Positions 34,430 through 47,548 of a DNA stretch of 64,000 nt are shown here, in pieces. The stretch spans positions 6,887,001 to 6,951,000 of the forward strand of contig OX419755.1 of assembly GCA_948567375.1 (NCBI GenBank), written 5' to 3'. Made by a program: the position numbers and the translations under genes. Positions within the stretch are counted from its first letter, which is position 1. Each line of letters starts with the position of its first letter. The notes under the pieces are model-generated. The model was given only the letters and a program-made list of their open reading frames with translations. It was not told the DNA's origin and did not search any database. The stretch is from Lunularia cruciata (Eukaryota; Streptophyta; Marchantiopsida; Lunulariales; Lunulariaceae).

Positions 34430-36557
34430 GAGAAAACAAGGGGCAGGGGAGGAGGGAAGCGAACCCTGGTTAGGGGAGATGGACTCAGGGAATCAGGGAA
34501 GAAGAGGCAAGGAAAACCTTAGGGTTTGACGAGACTGACGAACGGCAACGGGAGCCGGGGAGTAGGGGGGATGAAGGTGGAGAGGGAGGGTGGTGCCGTC
34601 TTCTGAAATGCCGGAAAGGTCGTCGTCGTCGTCATCTCGCCGCGAGGTGAGAAATTCATGAAGGAGGGGAGTTCCCGTGATGCTTTCGCCGAGAGAGAGA
34701 GAGATCGGGGTGACTGGAAGGGTGGGCGGAGGGTTGGCGGGTATGGCATGCAGAGTGCCTAGGTACAAGCGAGCGAATCAGCAGCCACCAGCCAAATCGA
34801 AGCTCACTTGCAACCAGAGAGGGAGTGGAGAAGAAAGAGAGAGGAGAGGTGGAACACTACTACCGTGGTCGTCGTTTCCTATGACCGGGTGAAGTGAAGG
34901 TGGTGATGGGATGCGAGCCAACCAACAGAGCAGCACCGAGGTAGAAGACGAATACGAAGACTTGATGATGATGATGATGATGATGTTGGTGATGATGAGA
35001 TGAGTGAGTAGAGTATTTTGTTGTTTGATGAAGAAGGAAGGAAAGACTTGTCGAGGAGATCGAGCTCTTTTCCCGGCCGGAGGAGCATTGAGAAAGAAAG
35101 AACGGAGAGGCCAAGGTAACGGAGCTGCGAGGTTAGGAGTTGACTCGCAGCAGGAAGGAGGTCGGTGGTGATGGTGCAGCTGTTTGAGCAGGAGAGGATT
35201 GAGGCGAGAAGTTGATACATGGACGGCTGTGGCCTCGGTATTTGGCAAGGTGGTGTGTCGGCACGCTGGTTTGGACGAGGAAAGAGGGGAGGTGACTGTC
35301 GATCTAACAAGTTCCGTGGAGTGACGAGATAGTTGTTGATCTTCACGGACACTTGGGCAGAGAGGTGGATCTTTTAGGAGCAGAAAAGGAGAGAGCAGGA
35401 CGAGGTTTTGGATGAGATTTATGAAAAAGATACAAAGTTTTTGAGGAGAGGGGAGGAGTTCTCTAATGCAGGGGAAAAAAGCGAGGTTCAGGTTCCTGCG
35501 GACATGGATTATCAGCAGCATGCAGTATCCGTGATGGGAGAACGGGATTTTGAAGGATTATCGACCGGAAGGGGGCTCACATTTGATGTTTTTGGTCAAG
35601 TAAGGTGTAACTTACTAGCCGGTGTGTGCATTGAAAAGCGCAATACGAGCGCATCGTATGGCTGATTAACGTCTTGAACACTGCAAACAGCTTGGCACGT
35701 AAGTGAACCGAGGTGGATATCTGCAGTGGTAGTGTTCTTGAATCAAGCGATTAGCCAATCATTGTCGGGTTTCTCAGTGTTTTAGCTGGACTTGCGGTAG
35801 TCCTGTTGATGGCGAGAGCTACTTCCGAAGGACCGAACTGGGATCAAGCGAAGCTGCCACCGCGTGTTGGTTTGTGGAGGTAACATCCTTTCCATTGCCA
35901 CACCCTGATCGAATTCGCGTGCATGCACTGCCCTCCGTTTGAGCGTGTAGCGCATGGTTTGCGACCAGGAGTTGACTTTAGTGTTCGAGTGTTTCCCTCG
36001 TGGGACTGTGGTGAAGATTGTATTTTTGCTTACTGTAAAGACAGTCAATGGGGCATCACGCTACTCTTGACTCTTGGAATAGAATCTCGTTTAGTAGCAG
36101 ATGAAGCACCGTTCCAGTAATAAGCATGCTTGTAAAGCGGGAGAACTAGACGAATGAAGGTACCGTAAGCACAAACGTAGATCAAATGGACTCACTGGTT
36201 CCACCTGAGCACTGAGCACGAATGATCAATCGTCATTTATGTCTACCGCTCTCTTTCGTTCGTAGGCGCTTCAAATGGTTTGTACACCAGGTTAATGGAG
36301 CGGGTGTGGCGCTAAGTTCAAGATAGTGTCTACCTTCGTAACTTTAGTCCAGCTTTTCCGAGAGAACTTTGGAGTCTTTGCGGAGTCAGTATGTCTGTTT
36401 GGAGGTCCTTGCATGATGGCACAGTTTACCGAATGCTGCTTCTAACAATTGACCTAATCTATATGTGGTTTGGCATTGCAGGGCTTCTTGTTGAACTTGC
36501 TGCTTCACGTTCCCCGGGAGGTTTTCAGAAGATTCGCAGCTCACGCCATCTGTAGAA
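34430..36557 (+). promoter_or_regulatory. Probable promoter and long 5' leader of ETR1
   Basis: 34,430-35,470 is markedly purine-rich on the plus strand, with a (GAT)n run at about 34,961-34,990. Such strand asymmetry fits promoter or untranslated leader DNA. Just before the start codon, TTGGCATTGCAG at about 36,471-36,482 is a good 3' splice site, and GTGGAG/GTAACATCC near 35,877 is a candidate donor. A leader intron of about 600 bp is therefore plausible, as in other ETR1-type genes. This is inference; no transcript was available. Confidence 0.35.
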
Positions 36558-39500
36558 ATGGATAACTGTAATTGCCTCGAACCGCAATGGTCCGCAGAGG
36601 ATCTCCTTATGAGATACCAGTACATTTCAGATTTCTTCATTGCGCTCGCTTACTTCTCCATACCTCTGGAACTGATTTACTTTGTAAAGAAATCTGCCGT
36701 CTTCCCCTATCGATGGGTTTTAGTCCAGTTTGGGGCATTTATCGTACTATGTGGGGCGACTCATCTCATCAGTTTGTGGACTTTTACTACCCATTCGAAA
36801 ACTGTAGCCTCAGTAATGACGGTTGCCAAAGTTTTGACCGCCGTTGTGTCTTGTGCAACCGCACTTATGCTGGTGCACATTATACCCGACCTCCTCAGTG
36901 TAAAGACAAGGGAGCTGTTTTTGAAGAACAAGGCAGCAGAGCTGGACAGAGAGATGGGTCTAATACGTACACAAGAAGAGACTGGACGGCATGTGCGAAT
37001 GCTAACTCACGAGATTCGGAGTACCTTAGACAGACATACAATCTTAAATACCACCCTGGTTGAGTTGAGTAAAACTTTAGCACTAGAAGAATGCACTCTT
37101 TGGATGCCAACTAGGAATGGTTTAGAGCTCCAGTTGTCTCATACCCTGAGACAGCAGAGTCCTGTTCCGATCACTGTCCCGATTCATCATCCTACCATTA
37201 AACAGGTGTTCAGCAGCAACCGTGCAGTCGTCATTAATCCAAATAGTCCGGTCGCAGTTACAAGACCTCGGACTGGAAAGTACATGATAGGGGATGTTGT
37301 AGCTGTGCGCGTACCTCTCCTCCATCTGACCAACTTCCACATTGGCGACTGGCCCGAGTCATCAAAACGACCATTTGCTCTGATGGTTTTAATGCTCCCT
37401 TCTGACAGTGCACGAAGATGGCACGTCCATGAGCTAGAATTAGTGGAAGTCGTTGCGGATCAGGTAACTTTCGATATCTCGTAACAAACCTCGTGAATGA
37501 GGCTCTTTTATTTAGTGCTCTTATCTCAATACTGCAAGAGAATACTACCAAATTACTATCTTGAGAGTAACAATCTTGAGAGAGTCAATAATTTCGTAGT
37601 CATACGCATGGTAGCTTAGGTGAGTACAGGAATTCTTATTCTGACAAAGTATCTTCTTCGCAACGTTTGATAGAAAGGGTGTTGATGTTTTCCTTTCAGT
37701 ATATGGTGTTTTCCAGTAAGATAAGTTCTGATCTTGGTAGCTCCTTGCCATATTGCTGCTTAGACTACCCTTGTCCAGTCGTGATGAATCATTCCTTTAG
37801 TATTGTACACAGTAATTATATGTCTATCTGCAGCTCAAAGCTGTTGCCTGCTGCGTGGAGACTGAAGTATCTGTACTCCTTTTGTGCAATCAGGTTGCAG
37901 TTGCCCTTTCACATGCAGCTATTTTGGAAGAATCAATGAGAGCTAGAGACCTTCTTATGGAACAAAATGTTGCGCTGGACATGGCTAGGCGGGAAGCAGA
38001 GACTGCTATCCGAGCGCGGAATGACTTCCTTGCGGTCATGAACCACGAGATGCGAACGCCAATGCATGCAATTATTGCCTTGTCATCGCTGTTGCAGGAG
38101 ACGGAGATGACCCCAGAGCAGAGGTCCATGGTAGAAACTGTTCTGAAAAGCAGTAACCTGCTTGCAACACTTATCAATGACGTCCTGGATCTTTCTAGAC
38201 TTGAAGATGGAAGCTTGGAGTTGGATATGCGTACCTTCAACTTACCTGCGGTTTTTAGAGAGGTAAAATTCTGGCTTGGAACATTCTGTATACTATGGTG
38301 AAGGTTTACTATGGCCGCCTTCTGCTTCCCTTTATTGTTTAGCGTCTCAGGACTCAAGTGTCCATAGCGCTTGTTGCGATATACTTTATATCCTGTCCTT
38401 TTCCGCTTCGCTCTCATCACCCTGTTACGCATCGACAGGTTTCTGCAGCCACACCATCCTATAGCTCTCGCATTGTTCCACTCCTCCATTCCCCAGCTAA
38501 TTCCCTCCCTATTATTTTTCCTTCGCCCTTTGTCTGATTCAAGGGACCTCTGGTGTATACAGTGTTCCTACCCAACTCCAGCTCATGTATTTTATTTTTA
38601 TCGTTCCCGCACTGCTTACTGGCAGTCTTTTACATAGCGATGCCTATTTCTCGCAGTCATTAGCATAGAGTTCTCGATTTCATGGTGGTTTACTAGTCTG
38701 TTAGCCATATGTTATCCTCAATTTGTTTCAATTATACCTTTGCTTCAAGTTACATTCGATGCATTCTACATTATGGATTTCTCACTATTCTAGCATTGTG
38801 AATCATGTACATCTTGCTTACCTATCATTTGCAATTCATGAGTTTTGGATAACCCACTCCCAGAACGGCTTCTGTTCTCATATACCTATATATGGTTGTT
38901 TGTACGGTGTCGCTATGAAGCAGCTATCTGGTTTTGGGGGTAGATTCTCTAGTTTACATGATTTTTGATTTCCATGCATTTTGGTATCGGGAGACGACTC
39001 TTATATCGGTTGTGGATGAAACGTCTATACTTGGTCTGGCTGATGTTGACGATTCGGTGCCACATGATTGCAGGTCATGAACCTGGTCAAGCCGATTGCT
39101 TCTGTTAAGAAGCTCTCAGTATCATTAAGTCTACATCCAGAGCTCCCAGAGTTTGCTGTGGGTGATGATAAGAGGCTCATGCAAACTGCCCTCAATGTGG
39201 TCGGCAATGCAGTAAAGTTCACTAAAGAAGGGAGCGTGACAGTGAATGTGTGTTTAGAAAGGCCCGAGTACTTGCGTGATCCTCGATATCCAGATTTTCA
39301 GCCTTCTCATGGAGAAAACCATTGTTACATCAGAGTGCAAGTGAGTACAGGACCTAAAACTAGTGTTGGACTTGCCATGGAGATAGTTATGCAGTTGCAT
39401 ACCTGAAGTTAAAACCATCTTGATAAAAGATATGTCTCTGTTCTGGATCCTTTAAATCTTGCTGTTCCGCATTATCTGGAGTAGATCGTTTGTTGCAGAA

Positions 39501-41111
39501 AGCTCTTCTGTGTGATCTTTCTTGAAGCCGATTCCGATCTTTTCTTTACTTCCAGAGATTTAGATAGTGTCACCATTTACACTTTACTTATTTGGTTCGA
39601 CTCCACTGAGTTTTGGGTGAGTGTATCTCAGTATCTAGGCGCATCTTCATGGGCCCGAAGCCTCTGTGGGAACTCTAGATTAAGCAGTTCCTTCTCTCAC
39701 CATGGCTGATTTATGGAGTGATGCGGCTCAGATCACTAAGAACGTACATATATTCCTGGCTGATATGAAAATGGCCGCCACTTACAGTGTTGTAATCACT
39801 CCTCACTGTCCTTTGTTTCTGCAGGTGCGTGACACTGGACTTGGTCTAAATCCCCAAGACATCCCCAAGTTGTTCAACAAGTTTGTACAAGCTGACTCGA
39901 CTACTACCAGAAACTATGGAGGCACTGGACTTGGTTTGGCAATCTGCAAAAGGTAAACTTTAACCATATCACGTGAACTTTTCTGGGTCTGTGATTTGCC
40001 TGTGCGTGCATATGTCATCCGTCTCTCCTTTTGCCCGTGCAATTTTGGTTCCTTCCTACTGCCGTTAGTCTTTCAGAACTGTTTTGGCACTTCTGAAAGG
40101 AGGTGCTTACATCATTTCATCATGAAGATAAATTTCCAGTTCAGGAATCAGCTACCATATTATCTCACCCCTACTGTTGCAAAATGTGTCTTTGTCTTGG
40201 GTCTAGCGAGTAGAACCCCACCTTCTTTTGCAATGCACCTTGGGAGAAACTAATTGTCACAATTTTCGTACGATGATGTCACAGATTCGTAAATTTGATG
40301 GAGGGTCACATCTGGATTGAAAGTGAAGGATTGGGTAAAGGATCCACTGTTATATTTATTGTAAAGCTTGCGCTACCGGAACACGGGAATGATAAGGATC
40401 GGCAGATGACTCCAACCGTTCAGCCAAGTCATCTACGTACCGACTTTAGTGGTGTTAGAGTTCTTGTTACTGACGACAACGGGTATGTATATCGTTCTAA
40501 GTATGTTGTGTCGCCGGTTTATTACATCTCAGCTGAGTGTTATGTAGAGCTGGATGTCTTTGTAGATTTCTGATGGTCGCCTCTTCTGTCTGGTTTGTCT
40601 GGTTTTGTTGTTTGATACTTGAATCTTGGTTGTCATATTTGTAGATGCATAAAATGATTGCAGGTTCCATTAAAGTCATCAGAAGCATACATTTTAAATG
40701 AAGGCTGTACTTACCATCGTTGATGTTGTTGTGCGCAGAGTTAATAGAATGGTAACCAGGGGGCTACTTATTCGTCTGGGATGTGAAGTTACCGTGGTTA
40801 GTTCGGGGAGAGAATGTTTACAAGTTATCTCTCAACCTGGCCAACCTTTCAGGGTCCTTCTACTGGATGTGTGCATGCCTGACATGGACGGATATGAGGT
40901 GGCTGTCCGAATTCAAGAGAAATTTGCCCGCCACGAGAGGCCTCTGCTTGTAGCTTTAACTGCCAATACCGACCGAGGAACTCGAGAACGCTGCATGAAT
41001 CTGGGCATGGACGGGGTTGTGCTAAAACCTATCTCTTTGGAGAAGATGCGAGTGGTATTGACTGAACTATTAGAACGAGGATCTCTGGTGGAAAGCCTAA
41101 GGAGATCTTAG
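36558..41111 (+). CDS. ETR1: Ethylene receptor ETR1 type, subfamily 1, six coding exons
   Basis: Copper-dependent ethylene receptor, normally in the ER membrane, which activates CTR1-type kinases until ethylene binds. Coding exons: 36,558-37,463; 37,894-38,262; 39,074-39,340; 39,825-39,952; 40,285-40,482; 40,739-41,111 (2,241 nt, 746 codons plus stop), all GT-AG and in frame. The N terminus has Cys4 and Cys6 (dimer disulfides), three membrane segments (about 21-43, 53-76, 88-113), Asp25, and copper ligands Cys65 and His69. A GAF domain spans about 158-307. The histidine kinase is complete: His353 in NHEMRTP, N box with Asn466 and Asn470, G1 DTGLGL at 517, G2 GTGLGLAI at 547. A receiver domain (about 615-735) has Asp666 in LLLDVCMP and Lys719. 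Length and numbering match ETR1 proteins closely (Arabidopsis 738). It is probably functional. The gene stands alone between transposon-rich flanks. ERS types lack the receiver and subfamily 2 lacks kinase boxes, so both are excluded. Confidence 0.95.
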
Positions 41112-42100
41112 AGAATCAACGAGTGGGTTACCTTCCTGTCCCCATTTGCATCTGGTGACGAGTGTCTTCTCCTACTGTCAATCTTCTGGAATATCTTCTC
41201 GCGACAGGGAAATTCTGACCCCTTGGATGAGAAGGTTGATATGTGCTGGTCAAACTCAGTGGGAAATTGCGGTATAGTAGTTGGTCCTTAGCCTCTCCAA
41301 CTTGAGGCTTGTACAGTGTTGCGCAGTTGCCAATTGTTCTTAGCACTGCTTTCCGGATAGAATGGTGTTGTGTGGCCTTGAGGTCACAAATTACAGCGCG
41401 CTTAAAGTATCAATTGATGCTTCGAGCAACTGGGCTTCCTGCTATGCCGGTGCCATGCTCCAAATGTAACATACTCTGATATCATAATAAGTCATGGTAG
41501 TCGTCCAAAAAGGTTCCCTCTCCTATGTGTGTTATGGCGGTGCGACCATCTCCACAAGAAGTTATTTTGACTCGACTCCACCGTCCATGAGATGATCAAA
41601 TAATTCTTGGAACAAGTGTGGTTAGCCGATATCTCTCCTCGTCTGCACGTTTCCAGCTTTTTCTCACATCTTGCTTTATGAGCCTCTTGTGTGTCGTGTC
41701 CGCGTCAAGCTGATGGAAGTTCTACCATTGTTCCTATTGACGGATGTCATGTGGGACTTCCCACAGCGGTTGAGTTTGTCATGGATCCGGAGGCCTGTTA
41801 AAAATGTACTTACTTTAACTTGAGTTGCTGACCTCGCTACGAATCGTCTGATGGTTTGGCTCGAAGATTTACACAATCAAGTCACCGGAATGCACTAACG
41901 TTTTCCGCAAAGTCCCTAAACAAACGTTAAACGCGGTGGATGGTGAATATTTTGTAGGTGCAAAGAGGTTGTCCCTCCAGTTTTATAAATCTCACAAATA
42001 CATTGAAAGTGACCCTATCGGGAGCTATGACGAGGTTTGCTCGAGAACTTATCGCTAGCCGCAGCAGACCCCATATCCGGGGCCAATTGATTGACGCCGT
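41112..42100. other. 3' flank of ETR1
   Basis: The 3' untranslated region and intergenic DNA are expected here. No second gene, RNA or transposon was recognised. Confidence 0.4.
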
Positions 42101-42105
42101 GGAAC

Positions 42106-42475
42106 CTTAAAATCTGTTAACAATTACTAGTAGGTGCCCGCAGTCCCGAAGGGCAAGGGCAGTTCCCAAAGTTGTCCCTAGTCCCCAAGCATAACATTAG
42201 TTATTAATAACCTAAAACTAAAAATCTAAACTGAATTGTAAATCCTATCACCTTCAAGTTAGAGATCTGGAGTTTAATTTTGTGTAAGTCATCTAGTACC
42301 TTAAAATCTATTATCAATTACAAGTAGATGCCCGGAGTCCCCCATGGGGCAAGGCAGTTCACAATGTTCATAACATTACCTATTAACAACCTAAAACTAA
42401 AAATTTAAACTATAAAAACATCAACTTCAAGTTTGAGGGTCTAGAGTTTCATTTTGTGGAAGTCATATATGTGAC
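42106..42475 (+). repeat. Tandem duplication, about 190 bp
   Basis: The order CCTTAAAATCT, CAATTAC-AGTAG-TGCCCG, AGTCCC, CATAACATTA, CCTAAAACTAAAAAT and CACCTTCAAGTT or CAACTTCAAGTT, then GGAGTTT or AGAGTTT, occurs twice, from about 42,106 and 42,298. The copies differ by small deletions and substitutions. Confidence 0.75.
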
Positions 42476-42479
42476 TGTG

Positions 42480-44825
42480 CTCAGGGAGCTTCCTTGAAAG
42501 TTGGGGCATTACCTTGAGGTTTAAGGACCATGTCTATGTGTTTTGGGGGCTCATCTCAAAGGTTTGCCACACTATTGAGGAAACCATCCCAATGTTGACG
42601 AGCCAAACTGATATGTTTGGAGGGTTGGCCCCTTAAATTTTGGAGCAATGTTAGGTGTACTTGCCATACCCTAATCCCCCATAGTTCACTCCAAAGTTTA
42701 GAGACAAGACCCCATGTTTGGTGTGCTCTCCCTATATTTATGACCAGGCTCAATGTTTAAAGATCTAGGCTTAATGTTTGGAGGTTTCTCCTAGACTTCA
42801 AACAGGATGACCTGATCAAAGTCAAAGAAAGGAGTGTGGTCCAGTAAACTAAAAGAGACTTGGATTACGGTTAAATCTAATTTTGCAACTATAAGGCACT
42901 CCCCACTTTTTCAAATTGCAGAGTTTTGTTGGTAGGTATCATGTGTTATTATCTAATCTATCAATGAAAACTTGAAGTTACATTAAGATGAATCAACATT
43001 TTTTTCCTCATATTCCAACTATATCTTTAGAGTTGATGTTGGATAGGGCAATTCCATTTCACTCATTCTTAATCAATGGTTAATAAAATGGTGTACACCA
43101 TAAAAGTTCAGGATCCATTATTCTTCAAGTTCATTTAAGAGCATGAAGAAGTGTGATTCTATGACCTTGAAGTCTTGTATCTTGCATGATTGATCCATGA
43201 GGAAAACTGGTGATTCTAACCAATCCAACACATGGGAAGTAGAAACATAAACTCCATTATTCGTTATGTTACCAAGTTTTGGAAGAACCTACTACATCCA
43301 TCCATTAGTCAAGCTAATATAGGTGATTTTGCTTCACAGGTGTTATAGATTCATAGCAATTGCAGTCAATCTGCACCGAAGTGAAAGTGACATATCTACT
43401 ATCATCACGAGATATGGTACCATACACATCCACATGCTACCACAATCAACAATTTATAACACACATACTGCAAATGCATGACAAAAGAAAAGGGAAGAAG
43501 GAAAATACTTGCCTTTCCACCTGGTCAACAAAGCAGCCAATTGTGGTTATATCGAGTAGAGATTGGAGATGATACAAGTCGATAATGCTTCTATCCCTAA
43601 TATTTTGAGTAGTATCACGTGTTATGAAAAAAAGAAACTCATGTCTTCATGGCAACATAAAATTATGGACTCCAAATAGACTTCTAAATGACATACTCTA
43701 AGGACACAAAGGTAGTAATACCTTGACATATGGACACTAAAGATATAATATTCACTTTTACTGCTTCCATCAACTTTGGATAAGTGAACGCATAAGCCCT
43801 TGATTGCTGGAAAATTCTAGGGCCCAATGTGCATACCAGTTTTGGCATGCCAAGGTTAAGGTCACTCCCTAAGAAGGAAGCATATTCTACTTTTGCCAAG
43901 TTCCAGATTTAGTCATCTCCTATATATAGAATCTTAATTTCTTAGCATACAATGAAAAAAACACCTATCCTCACCCCTTGGCTCCAAAAAATCTACCAGC
44001 CATGATTTTATTCCCTTACTAAATCATCTCTTCTAATAACTAATATAATTTTTGGGTGCATTATGTCTTTATTTTAAGGTAGAATCCCAATTTTTTTGTA
44101 ACAGTATCAAGATATGAAAATGCAAGCTTAGAAGGTTAGGTGTACATTTTAAGCCAAGGAAGAAATACCAATAACATAGATGGCTTCATAGCTAAAATTC
44201 ACAAAGTTGTCGATAAACTGCAAAAGAACATCTTGATAAAAGAAAAGAAAACCCATTACTTCTAATTACTTCGTCTTTCCCTAGGGAGACATTTTGAGCA
44301 TAATTTAAAGAACCTATAAGACAAGTTATCTTTCAATCTTTTCAAGAATCCTATGGCACTACTTTGTTGAGAGTCAATTTCTTGCCTAATACTTCTAACA
44401 ACTAGTGTATTCCTCTTTTCTTTGCTACAAACAACTAAAATGCACCGTGCTTATGTTCATTACCATACCTCCTCAACCCTTCACTCTCTACAAATAGGTA
44501 CAAAACAACAAATCAATAATAATTTGACTCTCATAACCTCCTCCATCCAAAATTAGACTTGGATCTCTCTTTATTTACACCCTAGGGAAAATTTTATCCA
44601 CTTGTGCAATTCTCCTCAATTAATTCAACTCAACAGACTTCTTTACTCACCAATTCTTTGATTAGCAACATGGTCCGTAATAAAGAACCAAAGCCTTCAC
44701 TAATCAAAGATCAAAGCTCAAAAGCTCTATACACTAAGAACCACTTCTCTCAATCATTAGTCTACTAGTTAGGCTTTTGTGGTAAGGGACTCCCAAGGAA
44801 AAGAAAGTGGAAATTTTGAGCTCCA
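42480..44825. other. Non-coding, no gene recognised
   Basis: A/T-rich sequence. Degenerate short motifs related to ATGTTTGGAGG recur between 42,480 and 42,800. No convincing gene or element was seen. Confidence 0.4.
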
Positions 44826-44829
44826 ACCC

Positions 44830-45960
44830 CAGAAATGCCATCTATTTTGTGTGCCGCTAAGGATAGCAAAAACCAGAATTGTAGTACGTTATTATAGAGT
44901 ATAAGATCATTATATTCCCTTAGTGGTGCTTATAATCCCCAGCAGAATAAAATCTGTAAATGCTTTGCATAAAAAAAGGAGATTCTGTCAACCACTAATG
45001 ATAGTCAACCAGGTATAAACTTCCATCAAAACACTTTAAAGAACACTTTCTGATAAAAAGGCAGATTTGTGTAAAATTAAGTGATGTCATCCTTGATGGG
45101 GCAAGGTTAATCCCCAATCCCCATCAGATTCCATCAACCGCTAAGGATGAACACCGCCAAAAACCAAGGGGATTTATGATAATAAGGCAGATTTTGTGTG
45201 CCGCTAAGGACCGCCAAAACCAAAATTGTGATCTATTATTATAGAGTAAGATAATATCATTATATTCCCTTAGCAAAGGTACATCATCCTTGATGTGGCA
45301 AGGCCAATCCTCAATCTCAATTCCTTGACTTTGCATAGGATTCTATTAGCCATTGAGGACAAAGACTATTGGAAACCAAGGGAAATTTTGTTAGCCACTA
45401 AGGACCACTAAACAACTAGTAATTTATTACAATGTTTGTTGAAACAACAAAAACCTATGCAATGCTTGCAGAAACCATTTGGGCTAGAATTTGGGCCATA
45501 AGGAAACTAGGTAAAAAATCCATCAAAACACTTTCAAGAACAAATTCCTTGTAATAAGGCAGATTTCATGTACTGCTAAGGATCACCAGAGTTGGAATTG
45601 TAATCTATTATATACAGTAAGATAAGATCATTATATTCCCTTAGTACGTGCTTATTGGCTCCAATGGGTCAAGGCTAGTCCATAGAATTTTCATTGGATT
45701 CCATTAGCCACTAAGGATTGAAAAATAGTTAGTAATCTGTTACAATACTTGAACCATAAAAAACTTATGCCATGCTTGCAAAAAACACTTGGGTTAGAAT
45801 CCTTAAGGAAACTAGGTAGAAACGTCCATCACAACACTTTTGAGAACAAATTCCCTATAATAAGGCAGCTTTTCATGTGTAGCTAAGGATCACCATAGCC
45901 TTATTTCTAATCTATTTCTATAGAGTAAGATAAGATCATTATATTCTCTTAAACATACTC
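44830..45960 (+). repeat. Long-period tandem array (about 310-370 bp)
   Basis: Four copies of a core, TGTGTGCCGCTAAGGA then CCAAAATTGT and TAGAGTAAGATAAGATCATT followed by ATATTCCCTTAG, start near 44,840, 45,190, 45,560 and 45,868. Between cores, CATCCTTGATG, CAATCC and CATCAAAACACTTT are also shared by some units. It has no coding potential. It resembles a decayed satellite or the internal repeats of a larger transposon. Confidence 0.7.
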
Positions 45961-46841
45961 ATTGTAATCACAAGTTTAACACCAATTTGATTTCCTAATT
46001 TCACTTTCTATAAAGTCATTTTCTCATGATTTTGGGAAAATTGTGCTACCACTTTGCAGACAATGTTATTACATCATACCAAATAGTTTGGATAAAAGCA
46101 TAGAAATTGGGATGAGTAGAAGGCACTAAAATATTGGTAGAATAACAACAATGGAATTCAAAGCCTTCAAAATATTTGCACAAACTCCACCTAAAGTCCT
46201 ATTGTGGAGGTGTTGTTCTATAGAGCTTTATACCAATCAATGACAAAAGGGAGAAATTCACATTAAGTCAATCTCTTATGGTCAAAGCTTAACTTCATTC
46301 AGTAACAAGTCCAAGACCTACCAAAAACTCTAATTGGTGTGTAAATTGGATTGACCTTATCGGTTCTTGAATGTAATCTTATAACACTATATTTTTTTAC
46401 TCAAAGTATTGCTATACATTTTGAATTTGCTTTGGCTAACAATACACAATCTTAGACATAAGAAGATAGTGAATTATATAAAGTTCTTTAACTGAACTCC
46501 ATAATATAAGTGCTTTTTGTGAATAGATTTCTCTTGCATATTGTTCTTCTTTCTAAACTTACATAGTAGGAAGTTTCAATTTAAGATTTTTGACATTTGT
46601 AAATATCCTATGAAGAAAATCTATTGGAGCTCTCTTAAAACTTTGCAAGAAGTCTATGATGAATATAAAGAAATTTTATGGGTTATACCCCATAGTTGTA
46701 AATGGGCTATGGGTCACTTTTTTCATGACCTATAAATTCTTACAAACTTCCAAGTGATTATAAGATTTATTGTAGATCTTTATGAGACCTTCATTAATTA
46801 TATTTGAAATGTCAAGAATAGGTATTATGAGCAGTCACATA

Positions 46842-46844
46842 TCT

Positions 46845-46916
<72 letters not shown>

Positions 46917-47548
46917 CTCTATCCACCATACCTAGGAACTTGAGGGCTCAACATCAAAGAAGTGAGCTTTCTAAAGTTGCACTTCAAAGGTATACCTTCA
47001 GACTCAACTTAGCACTCTAACCCTAATGGTGCCATTGACGGCCCATCTGACAATACAAATGGTGTGACTAATGGTAGCTCCAATGGCATGATTAGTAGCC
47101 TTAACACAAAATCTGGCCTCCACTAATAGCCTTTGAGAAACTATTGATATAACTGTGATTGCCAAGACTAATACCTAGCATTCAAGCAAACTAGCTTCAA
47201 TGTTGCAAATGTTATGACAATTGTTGTGCATATATACACCACTACATAACATACATTATTGTCAACATCATACACTATATGAGAAAACTCATACAAAAGT
47301 CATACACAAACTCTAAAGTGTTATAATTGCTCCCCTAGTTGGTAGTTAGAGCCCTCTAACTCCAAATAGTCATCTAATCCAAGTATGTAATATGCTCTAT
47401 GGTGGGCAAAGATTAGGAGATTAGGTGCTATCAAGCCCTATTTTCAGTCACTTGTCTACAATGCATATCACATAAAGAGCAAATCAGTTATAGATCAAGT
47501 ACATTGAGGACATAGCTATTATCTTTGAGGAATAACTGTGAGAAGAGG
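46842..47548 (-). mobile_element. Old family A element (A-old), left fragment
   Basis: It starts CTTGTGCATATATA like the terminus of A1 and A2, but the TATATA has expanded to a (TA)n tract and about the first half of the block is missing. 46,916-47,219 matches the A repeat, 47,222-47,336 the inner B repeat, and 47,337-47,545 the integrase-PHD end of the polyprotein (matches 53,803-54,020). It is then cut by family B sequence at about 47,549. The continuation is at 51,930-53,138 and 63,010-63,105. Confidence 0.75.
46850..46912. repeat. (TA)n microsatellite
   Basis: About 31 TA units, grown out of the CATATATACA motif of the family A terminal repeat. Confidence 0.95.

Noticed and set aside
34778-35521. 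247-codon open frame on the minus strand
   Set aside because: Low-complexity Ser/Leu/Pro/Ile/His composition (for example runs of Ile from the GAT repeat) in a purine-rich leader region; two other minus frames are also open here, so it reflects base composition.
44830-45960. CRISPR-like array
   Set aside because: Repeat units are hundreds of bases long and diverged, in a plant nuclear context; it is a tandem repeat.
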